NCBI RefSeq assembly: GCF_007855645.1 | Contig: NZ_CP042261.1 | Coordinates: forward strand, 1,282,501 to 1,346,500 | Direction: 5' to 3' | From: Qingshengfaniella alkalisoli | GTDB lineage: Bacteria; Pseudomonadota; Alphaproteobacteria; Rhodobacterales; Rhodobacteraceae | DNA: 64,000 bases | In this document: one piece after another, positions 17,399 through 25,878 of the stretch | How the letters are laid out: the number at the start of each line of letters is the position of its first letter | How positions within the stretch are numbered: position 1 is the first letter of the stretch | Position numbers and translations under genes: made by a program | Notes under the pieces: generated by a model | Database searches by the model: none | Told to the model about the DNA's origin: nothing | The model's input: the letters and a program-made list of their open reading frames with translations, nothing else

Positions 17399-18120
17399 GG
17401 CGAAACGGTGCCGAAGCGACGTTCTCGCGTGGCGTAGGACAGAACGATGTCTGAAAACTCCTGAGCCGTGAAATCGGGCCAAAGGGTCTGTGTGAACGCG
17501 TATTCCGCATAGGCCGACTGCCACAGAAGGAAATTCGAAATCCGCTGTTCGCCTGATGTGCGGATGACCAGATCGGGATCGGGCGCAAACCCCGTGTCCA
17601 AATAGGCGCGGATGCTGTCCGGCGCCAGCGCATCAGCCGCGACTTTGCCAGCTGCCAGGTCCTGCGCCAGCCGCGCGGTTGCACGGGCCAATTCATCCCG
17701 TGCGCCATAGTTCAGCGCCACAGTCAGATTCAGGGTCGCATTCGGACAGGTTTCACGCTCCAGCGTATCCATCAAGCGCGTCAGCTTCGGATCAAGCCGG
17801 GATCGGTCACCGATGAAACGCACACGCACGCCATTGGCGATAAGGTCTTTCGCCTCGCTCTGGATATAGCGGCGGAAGATGCCCATCAGGCCGGACACTT
17901 CACCTTCCGTCCGCTTCCAGTTCTCGGTCGAGAAGGCAAACAGCGTCAGATGGGTCACGCCCAGATCAGGACACGCCTCGACGATCTCGCGCACGCGCCG
18001 CGCACCGATCCGGTGCCCCTGAATGCGCGGCAGACCACGCCGTGTAGCCCAACGTCCGTTGCCATCCATAATGATGGCCACATGCGCCGGGGTGATCTGC
18101 AATGTATCTTTGGCTGCCAT
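17395..18120 (-). CDS. uppS: Undecaprenyl diphosphate synthase (cis-prenyltransferase)
   Basis: UppS builds the C55 lipid carrier for peptidoglycan and O-antigen from FPP and IPP. The 241-residue protein shows the catalytic HVAIIMDGNGRWATRRG motif with the metal-binding Asp, the TLFAFSTENWKR block and the C-terminal LVIRTSGEQRISNFLLWQ region with EYAFTQTLWPDF. The ATG at 18120 has AGGG seven bases upstream, better supported than the ATG nine codons earlier. Confidence 0.96.
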   Translation of the reverse strand: MAAKDTLQITPAHVAIIMDGNGRWATRRGLPRIQGHRIGARRVREIVEACPDLGVTHLTLFAFSTENWKRTEGEVSGLMGIFRRYIQSEAKDLIANGVRVRFIGDRSRLDPKLTRLMDTLERETCPNATLNLTVALNYGARDELARATARLAQDLAAGKVAADALAPDSIRAYLDTGFAPDPDLVIRTSGEQRISNFLLWQSAYAEYAFTQTLWPDFTAQEFSDIVLSYATRERRFGTVSP

Positions 18121-18162
18121 TCCTGCCCTCTGTGATCTTGCTTGCATCCAGGCGCGGGCAGC

Positions 18163-18729
18163 CTAGACCTGCATGATCTCTGCTTGCTTGTGCTCGAGCG
18201 CCTCATCGATAGAAGCGATCATGCGGTCTGTTAGTTCCTGCACCTCGTCCGACCACAGCTTGGTGTCATCCTCGCTCATGCCAGCCGATTTAGCCTTCTT
18301 GATCTGGTCCATCCCGTCACGCCGCACATTGCGCACCGCTACGCGGGCATGTTCGGCATATTGAGCCGCCACTTTAGTCAGTTCCTTGCGGCGTTCTTCA
18401 TTCAACTCGGGAATCGGCAGACGGATGATCGTGCCATCAACGACAGGGTTGATCCCGAGACCACTCTCACGGATTGCCTTCTCGGCTTTGCCGACGAGCG
18501 ATTTGTCCCAGATATTGACCGTCAGCATGCGCGATTCAGGGACGTTGACCGTACCAACCTGGTTGATTGGCGTTGTCTGTCCATATGCATCAACCATCAC
18601 CGGGTCGAGCATGGACGCTGCCGCCCGCCCCGTCCGCAGCGAAAGGAATTCCTGCTTCAGTGATCCCATCGCACCCTGCATACGGCGTTCCAGATCTTTC
18701 ATGTCGATTTCGAGGTCTTCGTCTGCCAT
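18163..18729 (-). CDS. frr: Ribosome recycling factor
   Basis: RRF separates ribosomal subunits after termination together with EF-G. The 188-residue protein has the standard two-domain form: helix-rich N-terminus with [20 protein letters not shown], the [13 protein letters not shown] segment of domain II, and the C-terminal helix with [12 protein letters not shown]-like RNA contacts ([17 protein letters not shown]). AGGTGAG precedes the chosen ATG. It lies between pyrH and uppS, its usual alphaproteobacterial position. Confidence 0.97.
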   Translation of the reverse strand: MADEDLEIDMKDLERRMQGAMGSLKQEFLSLRTGRAAASMLDPVMVDAYGQTTPINQVGTVNVPESRMLTVNIWDKSLVGKAEKAIRESGLGINPVVDGTIIRLPIPELNEERRKELTKVAAQYAEHARVAVRNVRRDGMDQIKKAKSAGMSEDDTKLWSDEVQELTDRMIASIDEALEHKQAEIMQV

Positions 18730-18817
18730 CGTCTCACCTGACCATTCCACTTGCCGCATTTACGGCTTTATCATTCTGCGGGCATGCCCACCGTCATACT
18801 ACGCGCAGGCTATACTC

Positions 18818-19552
18818 TTATCCATGCACTTTTGTATAGGTTCCCTTGCCGCTGAGGATCCCGCGGAACCCGCCCGACTCATCCAGCGAAAAAACGATGA
18901 TAGGCAGATGATTGTCACGCGCCAGCGCAATGGCTGAGGCGTCCATCACACCCAGATGCTTTTGCAGTACCTCGTCATAGCTGACCTCGTCGTAACGCTT
19001 GGCATCGTCGAACTTCTTCGGGTCCTTGTCATAAACACCGTCGACTTTGGTGCCCTTGAAGATCGCTTCGCAGGACATTTCGTTCGCCCGCAAGGTTGCG
19101 GCCGTGTCCGTCGTGAAATATGGGTTACCGGTGCCAGCAGCAAAAATACACACACGTTTCTTTTCGAGGTGCCGCACCGCGCGACGGCGGATATAGGGTT
19201 CAGCCACCTCGTTCATCGTGATCGCCGAGATCACCCGAGTATGGATACCGAGCGCCTCAAGCGCCGATTGCATCGCCAGTGCGTTCATCACCGTTGCGAG
19301 CATCCCCATATAGTCGGCCGTCGTGCGTTCCATCCCCTGCGCGGACCCCTGAAGCCCTCGGAAGATGTTGCCACCGCCAATCACCATGCAGATCTCGACG
19401 CCCAGATCGTGCACCGACTGCACTTCGCGCGCGATGCGTTCGACAGTTGGCGGATGCAGACCGTAGCTTTGATCTCCCATTAGCGCTTCTCCTGAAATCT
19501 TCAGAAGAACACGCTTGAAACTCACTTCCGGTTTACCCGCTGCGTCGTCCAT
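18818..19552 (-). CDS. pyrH: UMP kinase
   Basis: PyrH phosphorylates UMP to UDP and is allosterically controlled by GTP and UTP. The 244-residue protein is of the amino-acid-kinase fold: [13 protein letters not shown] at the N-terminus, [10 protein letters not shown] glycine loop, the [21 protein letters not shown] block, and [20 protein letters not shown] with the substrate-binding residues. It heads the minus-strand operon, so a promoter should lie in the 134 bp between it and the divergent miaA, although I see no convincing sigma-70 boxes there. Confidence 0.96.
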   Translation of the reverse strand: MDDAAGKPEVSFKRVLLKISGEALMGDQSYGLHPPTVERIAREVQSVHDLGVEICMVIGGGNIFRGLQGSAQGMERTTADYMGMLATVMNALAMQSALEALGIHTRVISAITMNEVAEPYIRRRAVRHLEKKRVCIFAAGTGNPYFTTDTAATLRANEMSCEAIFKGTKVDGVYDKDPKKFDDAKRYDEVSYDEVLQKHLGVMDASAIALARDNHLPIIVFSLDESGGFRGILSGKGTYTKVHG

Positions 19553-19686
19553 GCCATCTGCCTTGCGATGTTATATTTGCTGCCGCGCACAATGTCTGAA
19601 ACAGTGCGTCGGTTCAATGCGATCACGCCGCATTAATGACCCTGACGCGGATTGCTGCCGCTACGAAAACAAGAAACGCACAAGAT

Positions 19687-20580
19687 ATGTCCAACGCCCT
19701 GCCCCGTTTCATCCCAGACAAACCCGTTCTGATCGCTGGTCCCACCGCATCGGGCAAGTCAGATCTGGCCCTGCGCTTTGCCGAGGAACAAGGGCGTCAC
19801 ATTGTCAACGCGGATGCGTTGCAGGTCTATGACGGCTGGCACATCCTTACCGCCCGCCCGTCCGAGGTGGATATGTCTCGCGCGTGCCATTGGCTTTATG
19901 GCCACGTCAGCTATCGCGACGATTACTCCGTCGGACAGTGGCTGCGGGATCTCCGGCCGCATCTCCACCGATCCCCCGCCCCCGTTATCGTGGGAGGAAC
20001 GGGGCTCTACTTCATGGCATTGACGGAAGGTCTGGCCGAGATACCAACGACGGAACCGCTCATTCGTCAGAGGGCGGCAGACTACCTGGCGGCATACGGA
20101 CTATCGCAGATGGTGGCGGACCTCGATACGAGGACCCGTGGCAGGCTCGACACGAACAATCCGATGCGCGTGCAGCGCGCCTGGGAGGTCAAATACCAGA
20201 CAGGGCGCGAGTTGGCAGATTGGCAGGACGACACACCACCGCCGCTGGTTGATGAAAATCACGCCCATTGCTTCGTGGTGCAGTCGGACGCAGATTGGTT
20301 GAACGCGCGCATAGACCTGCGTTTCGACCGGATGCTCGAATTGGGTGCATTAGAGGAAGCCCGTCGCATGGAACCCGACTGGGATTCGACCCGCCTGTCC
20401 TCGAATGCCATCGGCGCGACTGAGCTGATCGAGGTGATTCGCGAAACAATGTCACTCGAACAAGCTACGAAATTAGCAAAAATTGCGTCTCATCAGTACG
20501 CAAAACGCCAAAGAACATGGTTTAGAAAGCGCATGAAAGGGTGGAATCCGCTGAATTCCGCCGATTTCACCCCCAGTTAA
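19687..20580 (+). CDS. miaA: tRNA dimethylallyltransferase
   Basis: MiaA adds a dimethylallyl group to N6 of A37 in tRNAs reading UNN codons. The 297-residue protein has the P-loop LIAGPTASGKSDLALRFA, the IVNADALQVYDGW segment (the usual DSxQVY motif with A-L in place of S-M), the PVIVGGTGLYFMALTEG block and the C-terminal QYAKRQRTWFRKR motif. It departs from E. coli MiaA in the region after TARP, as in other Rhodobacterales. The ATG at 19687 gives the normal N-terminus; an ATG 17 codons earlier only adds an unconserved extension. Confidence 0.93.
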   Translation: MSNALPRFIPDKPVLIAGPTASGKSDLALRFAEEQGRHIVNADALQVYDGWHILTARPSEVDMSRACHWLYGHVSYRDDYSVGQWLRDLRPHLHRSPAPVIVGGTGLYFMALTEGLAEIPTTEPLIRQRAADYLAAYGLSQMVADLDTRTRGRLDTNNPMRVQRAWEVKYQTGRELADWQDDTPPPLVDENHAHCFVVQSDADWLNARIDLRFDRMLELGALEEARRMEPDWDSTRLSSNAIGATELIEVIRETMSLEQATKLAKIASHQYAKRQRTWFRKRMKGWNPLNSADFTPS

Positions 20581-20690
20581 GCCACACTCACTAGAAAAAA
20601 TGCTGTAATTGCATTGAATCGGCGAAGGTAAACTTTGCCAACAGGGATCATGGAACTAACAATTAATTTAAGTCGAACCAAAGGGATGTC

Positions 20691-21221
20691 ATGTTCGATA
20701 CACAAAGCAACGATACGATGCGCCGCCACTTCCAGATCGTCTCTATCGGTCACCTGGCTAAGGAAGGCGGATGGGGAGTCGATGCTCCGCGCAGCTACCT
20801 GGTGCCTGTGTTGCTTTGGTTCACCTCTGGTCAGGGGCGTATCTCCATCGACGGAGAAGTGCGCGGATTCACGGCGCATAATGCGATCTATCTGCCAGCG
20901 AACACGCCCGTAGGTTGCGACGTCGGCAAGCGGACGCAGGGCACCGCGATTTTCTTCGGCGGGCACCACCCTTTGCCCAAACCACAGGAAACGCTGCATT
21001 TACGCCTCCACGGACTTCAAAAGCAAACCGATTTCAATCAGTTGATCGAAAGCCTGATGCTCGCCAACGGCGATCCCAGTGTCTATCGCGATGAAATGGT
21101 CTTTCATCATGCCGCATTGACGCTTCTGTGGCTGGCGCGTGAAAGCCACGTCCCACAAGCCAAACTGAAACTGCTGACCAGCCATCCCGAGGACGAAGGT
21201 TTGCAGCAGGGGCAGGGTTAA
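20691..21221 (+). CDS. AraC-type N-terminal cupin domain protein lacking the DNA-binding domain
   Basis: The 176-residue product matches the sensing half of a Rhodobacterales AraC-family regulator: a cupin-like fold (LLWFTSGQGRISIDGEVRGF, AIYLPANTPVGCDVG) followed by a helical dimerisation region (FNQLIESLMLAN, HHAALTLLWLARESH). AraC proteins of this sort normally continue for about 100 residues with two helix-turn-helix motifs; here the frame stops after HPEDEGLQQGQG and none of the three forward frames in the next 200 bases encodes an HTH. It is either a truncated regulator or a stand-alone ligand-binding protein. AGGG lies nine bases before the ATG. Confidence 0.65.
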   Translation: MFDTQSNDTMRRHFQIVSIGHLAKEGGWGVDAPRSYLVPVLLWFTSGQGRISIDGEVRGFTAHNAIYLPANTPVGCDVGKRTQGTAIFFGGHHPLPKPQETLHLRLHGLQKQTDFNQLIESLMLANGDPSVYRDEMVFHHAALTLLWLARESHVPQAKLKLLTSHPEDEGLQQGQG

Positions 21222-21419
21222 TATCTTCACCTGTCGGTAGCCAGATTATCAATCAGTTACATAACGACCCTAAAGTATTCCAACGTTAGGCGTTGACGAA
21301 TGCGTTCCAATATTGCGCAATAGGGTCCACGATCTGATAATCGACCGCACCAGTGCTGTCTGTGGCGCAGGCTGCATGCGGATCGCGGTCTTCCATAACG
21401 ATGACAGGGAGCACCGCCC

Positions 21420-23075
21420 ATGACGCGCGATCGCCACTCGGGGAATATCCATCCGGCAGCAAGGATGTTCGCGAAAGAACATCTCGACAACCTGATGAGC
21501 CGGCGAGAATTCATGAGCCGCGCTACGGCGCTCGGACTTAGCAGCGCCGCAGCCTATCACCTGATTGGTCTCACTCCGGCAAGTGCCCAGACCGAAATGG
21601 TCACGCCCCAAACGGGCGGAACGCTGCGCATCCAGCAGCTTGTGAAGGCGTTGAAGGATCCACGCAGCTATGATTGGAGCGAACTGGGCAATGCGACCCG
21701 TGGTTTGCTTGAATATCTGGTCGAGGTCCAGCGCGACGGTTCGTTCAAGGGCATCCTCCTGGAAAGCTGGGAGATCAACGACGACGCAACCGAATACACG
21801 CTGCATGTTCGCCCGAATGTGACGTGGAACAATGGCGACGACTTCACTGCCGACGATGTGGCCGCCAACTTGACGGGCTGGGCCGACAAGACGGTGGAAG
21901 GCAATTCCATGGCATCGCGTGTTGCTTCACTCGTCGATCCCGACACCAACCAGGCGCTTGAAGGGGCGATCGAAGTGGTCGACCCGCTGACCGTGAAGCT
22001 TCACCTGCCCCAGCCTGACATCACGATCATTCCCGGCTTCACCGACTACCCAGCCGCTGTTCAGCACCGCGATCTGATCGGGACCAACCCGCTCGATCAC
22101 GGAGTCGGCACCGGCGCCTATCGCATCGCATCCTACGAAGTTGGCGTGAAAGCCGTGTTGGAAAAGAACCCCGACCATGACTATTGGGGCGAGGCGTATC
22201 TGGACACGGTCGAGTTCATCGATCTGGGCACCGACCCGGCGGCATGGGTTGCCGCAGCCGAAGCCGATGAATGGGATTTGAACTATGAATCGCTTGGCGA
22301 TTACATCGAAATCCTTGATGCTATCGGTTACGTCAAATCCGAGATTCCAACGGCCGCAACGATTACAATCCGCTGCAACCAGGTGGCCGAAGTGGATGGT
22401 CGAGTACCCTATGAAGACAAGCGGGTACGGCGTGCGCTTCAACTGGCTGTCGACAACAACATCCTGCTGGAACTTGGCTATTCCGGCCGTGGCGTGAAAG
22501 CCGACAACATGCATGTCGCGCCCTTCCATCCCGAATATGCCGAGATGCCACCGTTCGAGCAGAATGTCGAAGAAGCCCGCCGCCTGATGGAAGAAGCCGG
22601 CATGCTGGACTATGAGCACGAACTGATTTCCATTGACGACGACTGGCGCCGCAACACCACGGACGCCTGCGCGGCGCAACTTCGCGATGCGGGGTTCAAC
22701 GTCAAGCGAACGATCATCCCCGGCTCCACATTCTGGAACGACTGGACGAAATACCCCTTCAGTTCGACCAACTGGAACGGACGCGAATTGGGGGTCCAGG
22801 TTCTGGCGCTCGCCTACCGATCCGGCGGCGCGTGGAATGAAACCGGCTTCTCCAATGCCGAATTCGACGATACGCTCAATCAGGCACTGGCCATCGCCGA
22901 CGCCGATAAGCGGCGAGAGTTGTCCAAGCAGCTGCAGGAAATCATGTTGGAAGAAGGCGTGACCATCCAGCCCTATTGGCGGTCGCTCTATAACCATCAC
23001 AAGGAAGGCGTCGTGAACGCCGAGGTGCACCAGAAACAGGAAATCAACCCGCATTATCTGGGTTGGGCGTCCTAA
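21420..23075 (+). CDS. Peptide-type ABC transporter substrate-binding protein (SBP family 5, Tat signal)
   Basis: A 551-residue periplasmic binding protein of the DppA/OppA family. It carries a twin-arginine signal, SRREFM at residues 27-32 followed by a short hydrophobic stretch and ASAQ, implying export in folded form. Family features include GGTLRIQQL at the mature N-terminus, [38 protein letters not shown] and the C-terminal [14 protein letters not shown] region. Ligand cannot be read from sequence; family members bind oligopeptides, nickel or oligosaccharides. It heads a transporter operon with two permeases and a fused ATPase. Confidence 0.92.
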   Translation: MTRDRHSGNIHPAARMFAKEHLDNLMSRREFMSRATALGLSSAAAYHLIGLTPASAQTEMVTPQTGGTLRIQQLVKALKDPRSYDWSELGNATRGLLEYLVEVQRDGSFKGILLESWEINDDATEYTLHVRPNVTWNNGDDFTADDVAANLTGWADKTVEGNSMASRVASLVDPDTNQALEGAIEVVDPLTVKLHLPQPDITIIPGFTDYPAAVQHRDLIGTNPLDHGVGTGAYRIASYEVGVKAVLEKNPDHDYWGEAYLDTVEFIDLGTDPAAWVAAAEADEWDLNYESLGDYIEILDAIGYVKSEIPTAATITIRCNQVAEVDGRVPYEDKRVRRALQLAVDNNILLELGYSGRGVKADNMHVAPFHPEYAEMPPFEQNVEEARRLMEEAGMLDYEHELISIDDDWRRNTTDACAAQLRDAGFNVKRTIIPGSTFWNDWTKYPFSSTNWNGRELGVQVLALAYRSGGAWNETGFSNAEFDDTLNQALAIADADKRRELSKQLQEIMLEEGVTIQPYWRSLYNHHKEGVVNAEVHQKQEINPHYLGWAS

Positions 23076-23097
23076 TTTTTAGCCTCCCGTCAGAATG

Positions 23098-23124
23098 CCA
23101 GGCGCGCCGCCATTGGCGCGGTGG
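23098..23124 (+). other. Intercistronic stem-loop after the binding-protein gene
   Basis: CGCGCC and GGCGCG, separated by 6 bases, form a perfect GC stem that can extend through one mismatch to CCA/TGG. There is no T-run, so it is not a typical terminator. Such stem-loops after a binding-protein gene often protect the upstream mRNA and keep binding protein in excess over permease; that role is inferred. Confidence 0.45.
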
Positions 23125-23142
23125 TCTTGGGTGCGCAGTGTA

Positions 23143-24192
23143 ATGGCGCTTTTCATCCTGCGACGCATCGGGGTCATGCTGTTGACTGCGCTGTGTCTGA
23201 CATTCGTGGTCTTTTCCCTGACCAATCTTGGCCCGAACCTGGAAAAGCTGGCCAAGACCCAGGGCAACACACGAATGACGGATGCCGAGGTCGCAAGCTG
23301 GTTGGCCCGCAACGGTTATGACGCTCCGATGATCTGGCGCTACGGCGAATGGCTGGGTGTGGTACCGGGCTGGACGCGGACGGATGCGGACACGGGAAAC
23401 ACCACGGGTCGCTGTATCCCGAACAATGTTCCCGCAGACAGCGCACCTCGCTTTTGTGGTGTGCTGCAGGGCAATTTCGGCTATTCGACAGTCTTTCGCG
23501 AAAACGTGTCGACGATCACCGCCACGCGTCTGAGCCTGACCGGCATACTGATGTTCTGGGTCATGATCGTGATGGTGCCCACCGCCTTGCTGATCGGCGT
23601 GCTGGCCGGGATGCGCGAGGGATCGAAGCTTGATCGGGGGCTTTCCACCATCTCCATCGTTTCGACGGCCACGCCGGAATATGTCTCGGGCGTCGTGTTC
23701 ATCACTGTCTTTGCGTCCTCCGCCGTCGGGCTGAAATGGTTCAAGGGATCGGCGGCGTCCGCAATGGATGACATCACATTTTCCAACTTCACCCTGCCCG
23801 TCATCACCATGGCACTATACGGCATGGGCTACATCGCGCGGATGACGCGCGCATCAATGGCCGAGGTCATGACGTCGCAATACATCCGCACCGCGCGTCT
23901 GAAAGGTGTCAGCTTTCCGGCGGTCGTCATAAGGCACGCGCTGCGAAACGCGCTGATCGCGCCTTTCACGGTGATCATGCTGCAATTTCCGTGGCTGCTG
24001 ACAGGGGTTGTGATCGTGGAGACCCTGTTCAACTATAAAGGCTTCGGCTGGACGCTGGTGCAGGCCGCCAGCAACAACGATGTTGAACTGCTACTGGGCT
24101 GTTCCGTCATCGCCGTCTTTGTCGTTCTGGTCACGCAGCTGATTTCGGACATCGGCTATGTCTATCTCAACCCACGCATTCGCGTCAGCTGA
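23143..24192 (+). CDS. ABC transporter permease, DppB-like
   Basis: A 349-residue inner-membrane permease. It opens with the DppB-like LFILRRIGVMLLTALCLTFV helix, has a large periplasmic loop with two Cys (GRCIPNN...RFCGVLQGNFGYS), then TM helices and the EAA-type cytoplasmic loop (YIRTARLKGVSFPAVVIRHA) that contacts the ATPase. The open frame begins 16 codons upstream, but the ATG at 23143 is the one that gives the usual membrane-inserting N-terminus. It pairs with the next gene as the permease heterodimer. Confidence 0.9.
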   Translation: MALFILRRIGVMLLTALCLTFVVFSLTNLGPNLEKLAKTQGNTRMTDAEVASWLARNGYDAPMIWRYGEWLGVVPGWTRTDADTGNTTGRCIPNNVPADSAPRFCGVLQGNFGYSTVFRENVSTITATRLSLTGILMFWVMIVMVPTALLIGVLAGMREGSKLDRGLSTISIVSTATPEYVSGVVFITVFASSAVGLKWFKGSAASAMDDITFSNFTLPVITMALYGMGYIARMTRASMAEVMTSQYIRTARLKGVSFPAVVIRHALRNALIAPFTVIMLQFPWLLTGVVIVETLFNYKGFGWTLVQAASNNDVELLLGCSVIAVFVVLVTQLISDIGYVYLNPRIRVS

Positions 24193-24201
24193 GGGCCGAT
24201 C

Positions 24202-25362
24202 ATGGAAGCATTGGGCTGGGGTGCCATAATAGTGAAAATCCTGATCCGGTTCTGGCCGGTCTGGATCGCGCTGGCCGTCACCTTCGCGCTGTCGATCCGT
24301 CAGAAGCGGCAATTGGGGCTCTATGGCAGGCTGTTCGACAGCAGCATCGGAATGATCGGCTTCGGGCTGGTGATGTTCTGGGTGTTCACGGCCATCTTCG
24401 CGGGGATCATTGCCACCCATGGGCCAATCGACCTTGTTGCGCAGATGAAGAACAAGGTGCCCGGAACGCCCCTGCCTGACGGCTATGAGGGCTACCCCTA
24501 TTACCTGCTTGGCGGCGACAATCTGGCGCGGGACGTGTTTTCTCGGATGGTTCTGGGCGCGCGTGAGGTGTTGAAGATCGCGCCTGCGGCCACCGCTTTT
24601 GCCTTCATGGTCGGGATCACGCTGGGCCTGCCAGCCGGGTATTTCGGGGGGCGGCTGGACACGGTGCTGTCCTTTATCGCCAACCTCGTTCTGGCCTTTC
24701 CGGTGATCTTGCTGTTCTACCTGTTGGTCACGCCGGAAATCGTCGCCAGCGGCATCCCCGTCTATATGGCGGCCGTGCTGTTCCTGTTTCCCGTCATCTT
24801 CCTCGTCGTTCTGTGGAACGCGCGCTTCTTCACCCAGCCCGCGCGCCGCAACCTGTTCGTCGCGGTGACACTGGTGATCGGGCTGTGGCTGTATGCAGGG
24901 CTGGCCTTCGATGCCGATCCGCTGGGCATCATTTCCATGCCGCCCAATGTGCTGATCGTTTTCGTGTCGGTGGTGTTCGTGAATTCGCCCACGGTTTTCC
25001 GTATCGTTCGAGGTATCGTGCTGGACATCAAGACACGCGACTATGTGGCCGCGGCGCAAACGCGCGGGGAAGGTCCGTGGTTCATCATGCTGTGGGAAAT
25101 TCTGCCCAATGCACGCGGACCGCTGATCGTCGATTTCTGCCTGCGCATCGGCTACACGACCATCCTTTTGGGAACACTGGGCTTTTTCGGCCTTGGCGTG
25201 AGCCCTGAAAGCCCGGACTGGGGCAGCACGATCAACGAAGGCCGCCGATTGCTGTCGATCTACCCGCACCCCGCCCTGCCACCCGCCATTGCGCTAATGA
25301 GCCTGGTTCTGGGGCTGAACCTGTTGGCAGACGGGCTGCGCGAAGAAAGCCTGAAGGATTGA
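24202..25362 (+). CDS. ABC transporter permease, DppC-like
   Basis: The 386-residue second permease. GAGGG lies six bases before the ATG. The N-terminus has a TM helix followed by a family-typical periplasmic part with HPLGGDNLARDVFSR-like wording (LLGGDNLARDVFSRMVLGAR). The EAA loop is DYVAAAQTRGEGPWFIMLWE, and it ends with LGFFGLGVSPESPDWGS and a last TM. It is longer than a typical DppC (about 300) because of an extra hydrophobic stretch (about residues 190-245) between the core helices. It pairs with the upstream permease. Confidence 0.9.
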   Translation: MEALGWGAIIVKILIRFWPVWIALAVTFALSIRQKRQLGLYGRLFDSSIGMIGFGLVMFWVFTAIFAGIIATHGPIDLVAQMKNKVPGTPLPDGYEGYPYYLLGGDNLARDVFSRMVLGAREVLKIAPAATAFAFMVGITLGLPAGYFGGRLDTVLSFIANLVLAFPVILLFYLLVTPEIVASGIPVYMAAVLFLFPVIFLVVLWNARFFTQPARRNLFVAVTLVIGLWLYAGLAFDADPLGIISMPPNVLIVFVSVVFVNSPTVFRIVRGIVLDIKTRDYVAAAQTRGEGPWFIMLWEILPNARGPLIVDFCLRIGYTTILLGTLGFFGLGVSPESPDWGSTINEGRRLLSIYPHPALPPAIALMSLVLGLNLLADGLREESLKD

Positions 25363-25438
25363 TGAAAACGTCTTCTACCGGACAGCGCGGCATGGCTAGA
25401 CTGAGAACGGGCATTATAGCCCGGAATGGGAGAGCGAA

Positions 25439-25831
25439 ATGAAAGCCAGCCTTCTTTCAGTAATCGCAGCGTTCGGCATCGCGACCAGTGCGACCGCGCA
25501 AGAAACCCACCAGGTTCAGTTCGAAACGGGCGATGACAATGCCGCTGTCGAGGCGAGAGTGACCAGCAACGCCTATGTCGGCTATGTACTTGGTGCACGC
25601 GAGGGACAAACCACGGCCGTATCCCTGATCACGGACGGGAGCGCCTTCTTCAACATCCTACCACCGGGCAGCGATGGTGAGGCAATCTATATCGGATCGA
25701 CGGACGGGCCCGAGGCGACGGGGATCACATTGCCCAGCACAGGCGACGACAAGATTCGCGCTTACCTGATGGGCAACGCAAGGGATACCCGAGAATCCGT
25801 CCCCTTCACCCTATCCATGGCGATCATGTAA
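25439..25831 (+). CDS. Secreted PliG-like small protein inside the transporter operon
   Basis: A 130-residue exported protein with a clean Sec signal (KASLLSVIAAFGIATSATAQ). The mature part is all-beta and follows a pattern shared with the g-type lysozyme inhibitor PliG and the wider set of periplasmic proteins often labelled DNA breaking-rejoining protein: YVGYVLGAREGQTTAVSL, then FFNILPPGSDGEAIYIGS, then TLPSTGDDKIRAYLMGNARD. The assignment to that fold is from pattern memory, not a search. It sits between the permease and ATPase genes, so it may be a periplasmic accessory of the importer or simply inserted there. Confidence 0.6.
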   Translation: MKASLLSVIAAFGIATSATAQETHQVQFETGDDNAAVEARVTSNAYVGYVLGAREGQTTAVSLITDGSAFFNILPPGSDGEAIYIGSTDGPEATGITLPSTGDDKIRAYLMGNARDTRESVPFTLSMAIM

Positions 25832-25878
25832 AACAGCGTCGCCCGCGCGCGGCACCCCCACCGGAAGGCAGGCAAGCG

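Noticed and set aside
24091-25269. A 392-codon minus-strand frame over the second permease
   Set aside because: Composition is extreme (Gln, His, Arg, Asp) and it is the reverse of a clear membrane-protein gene.
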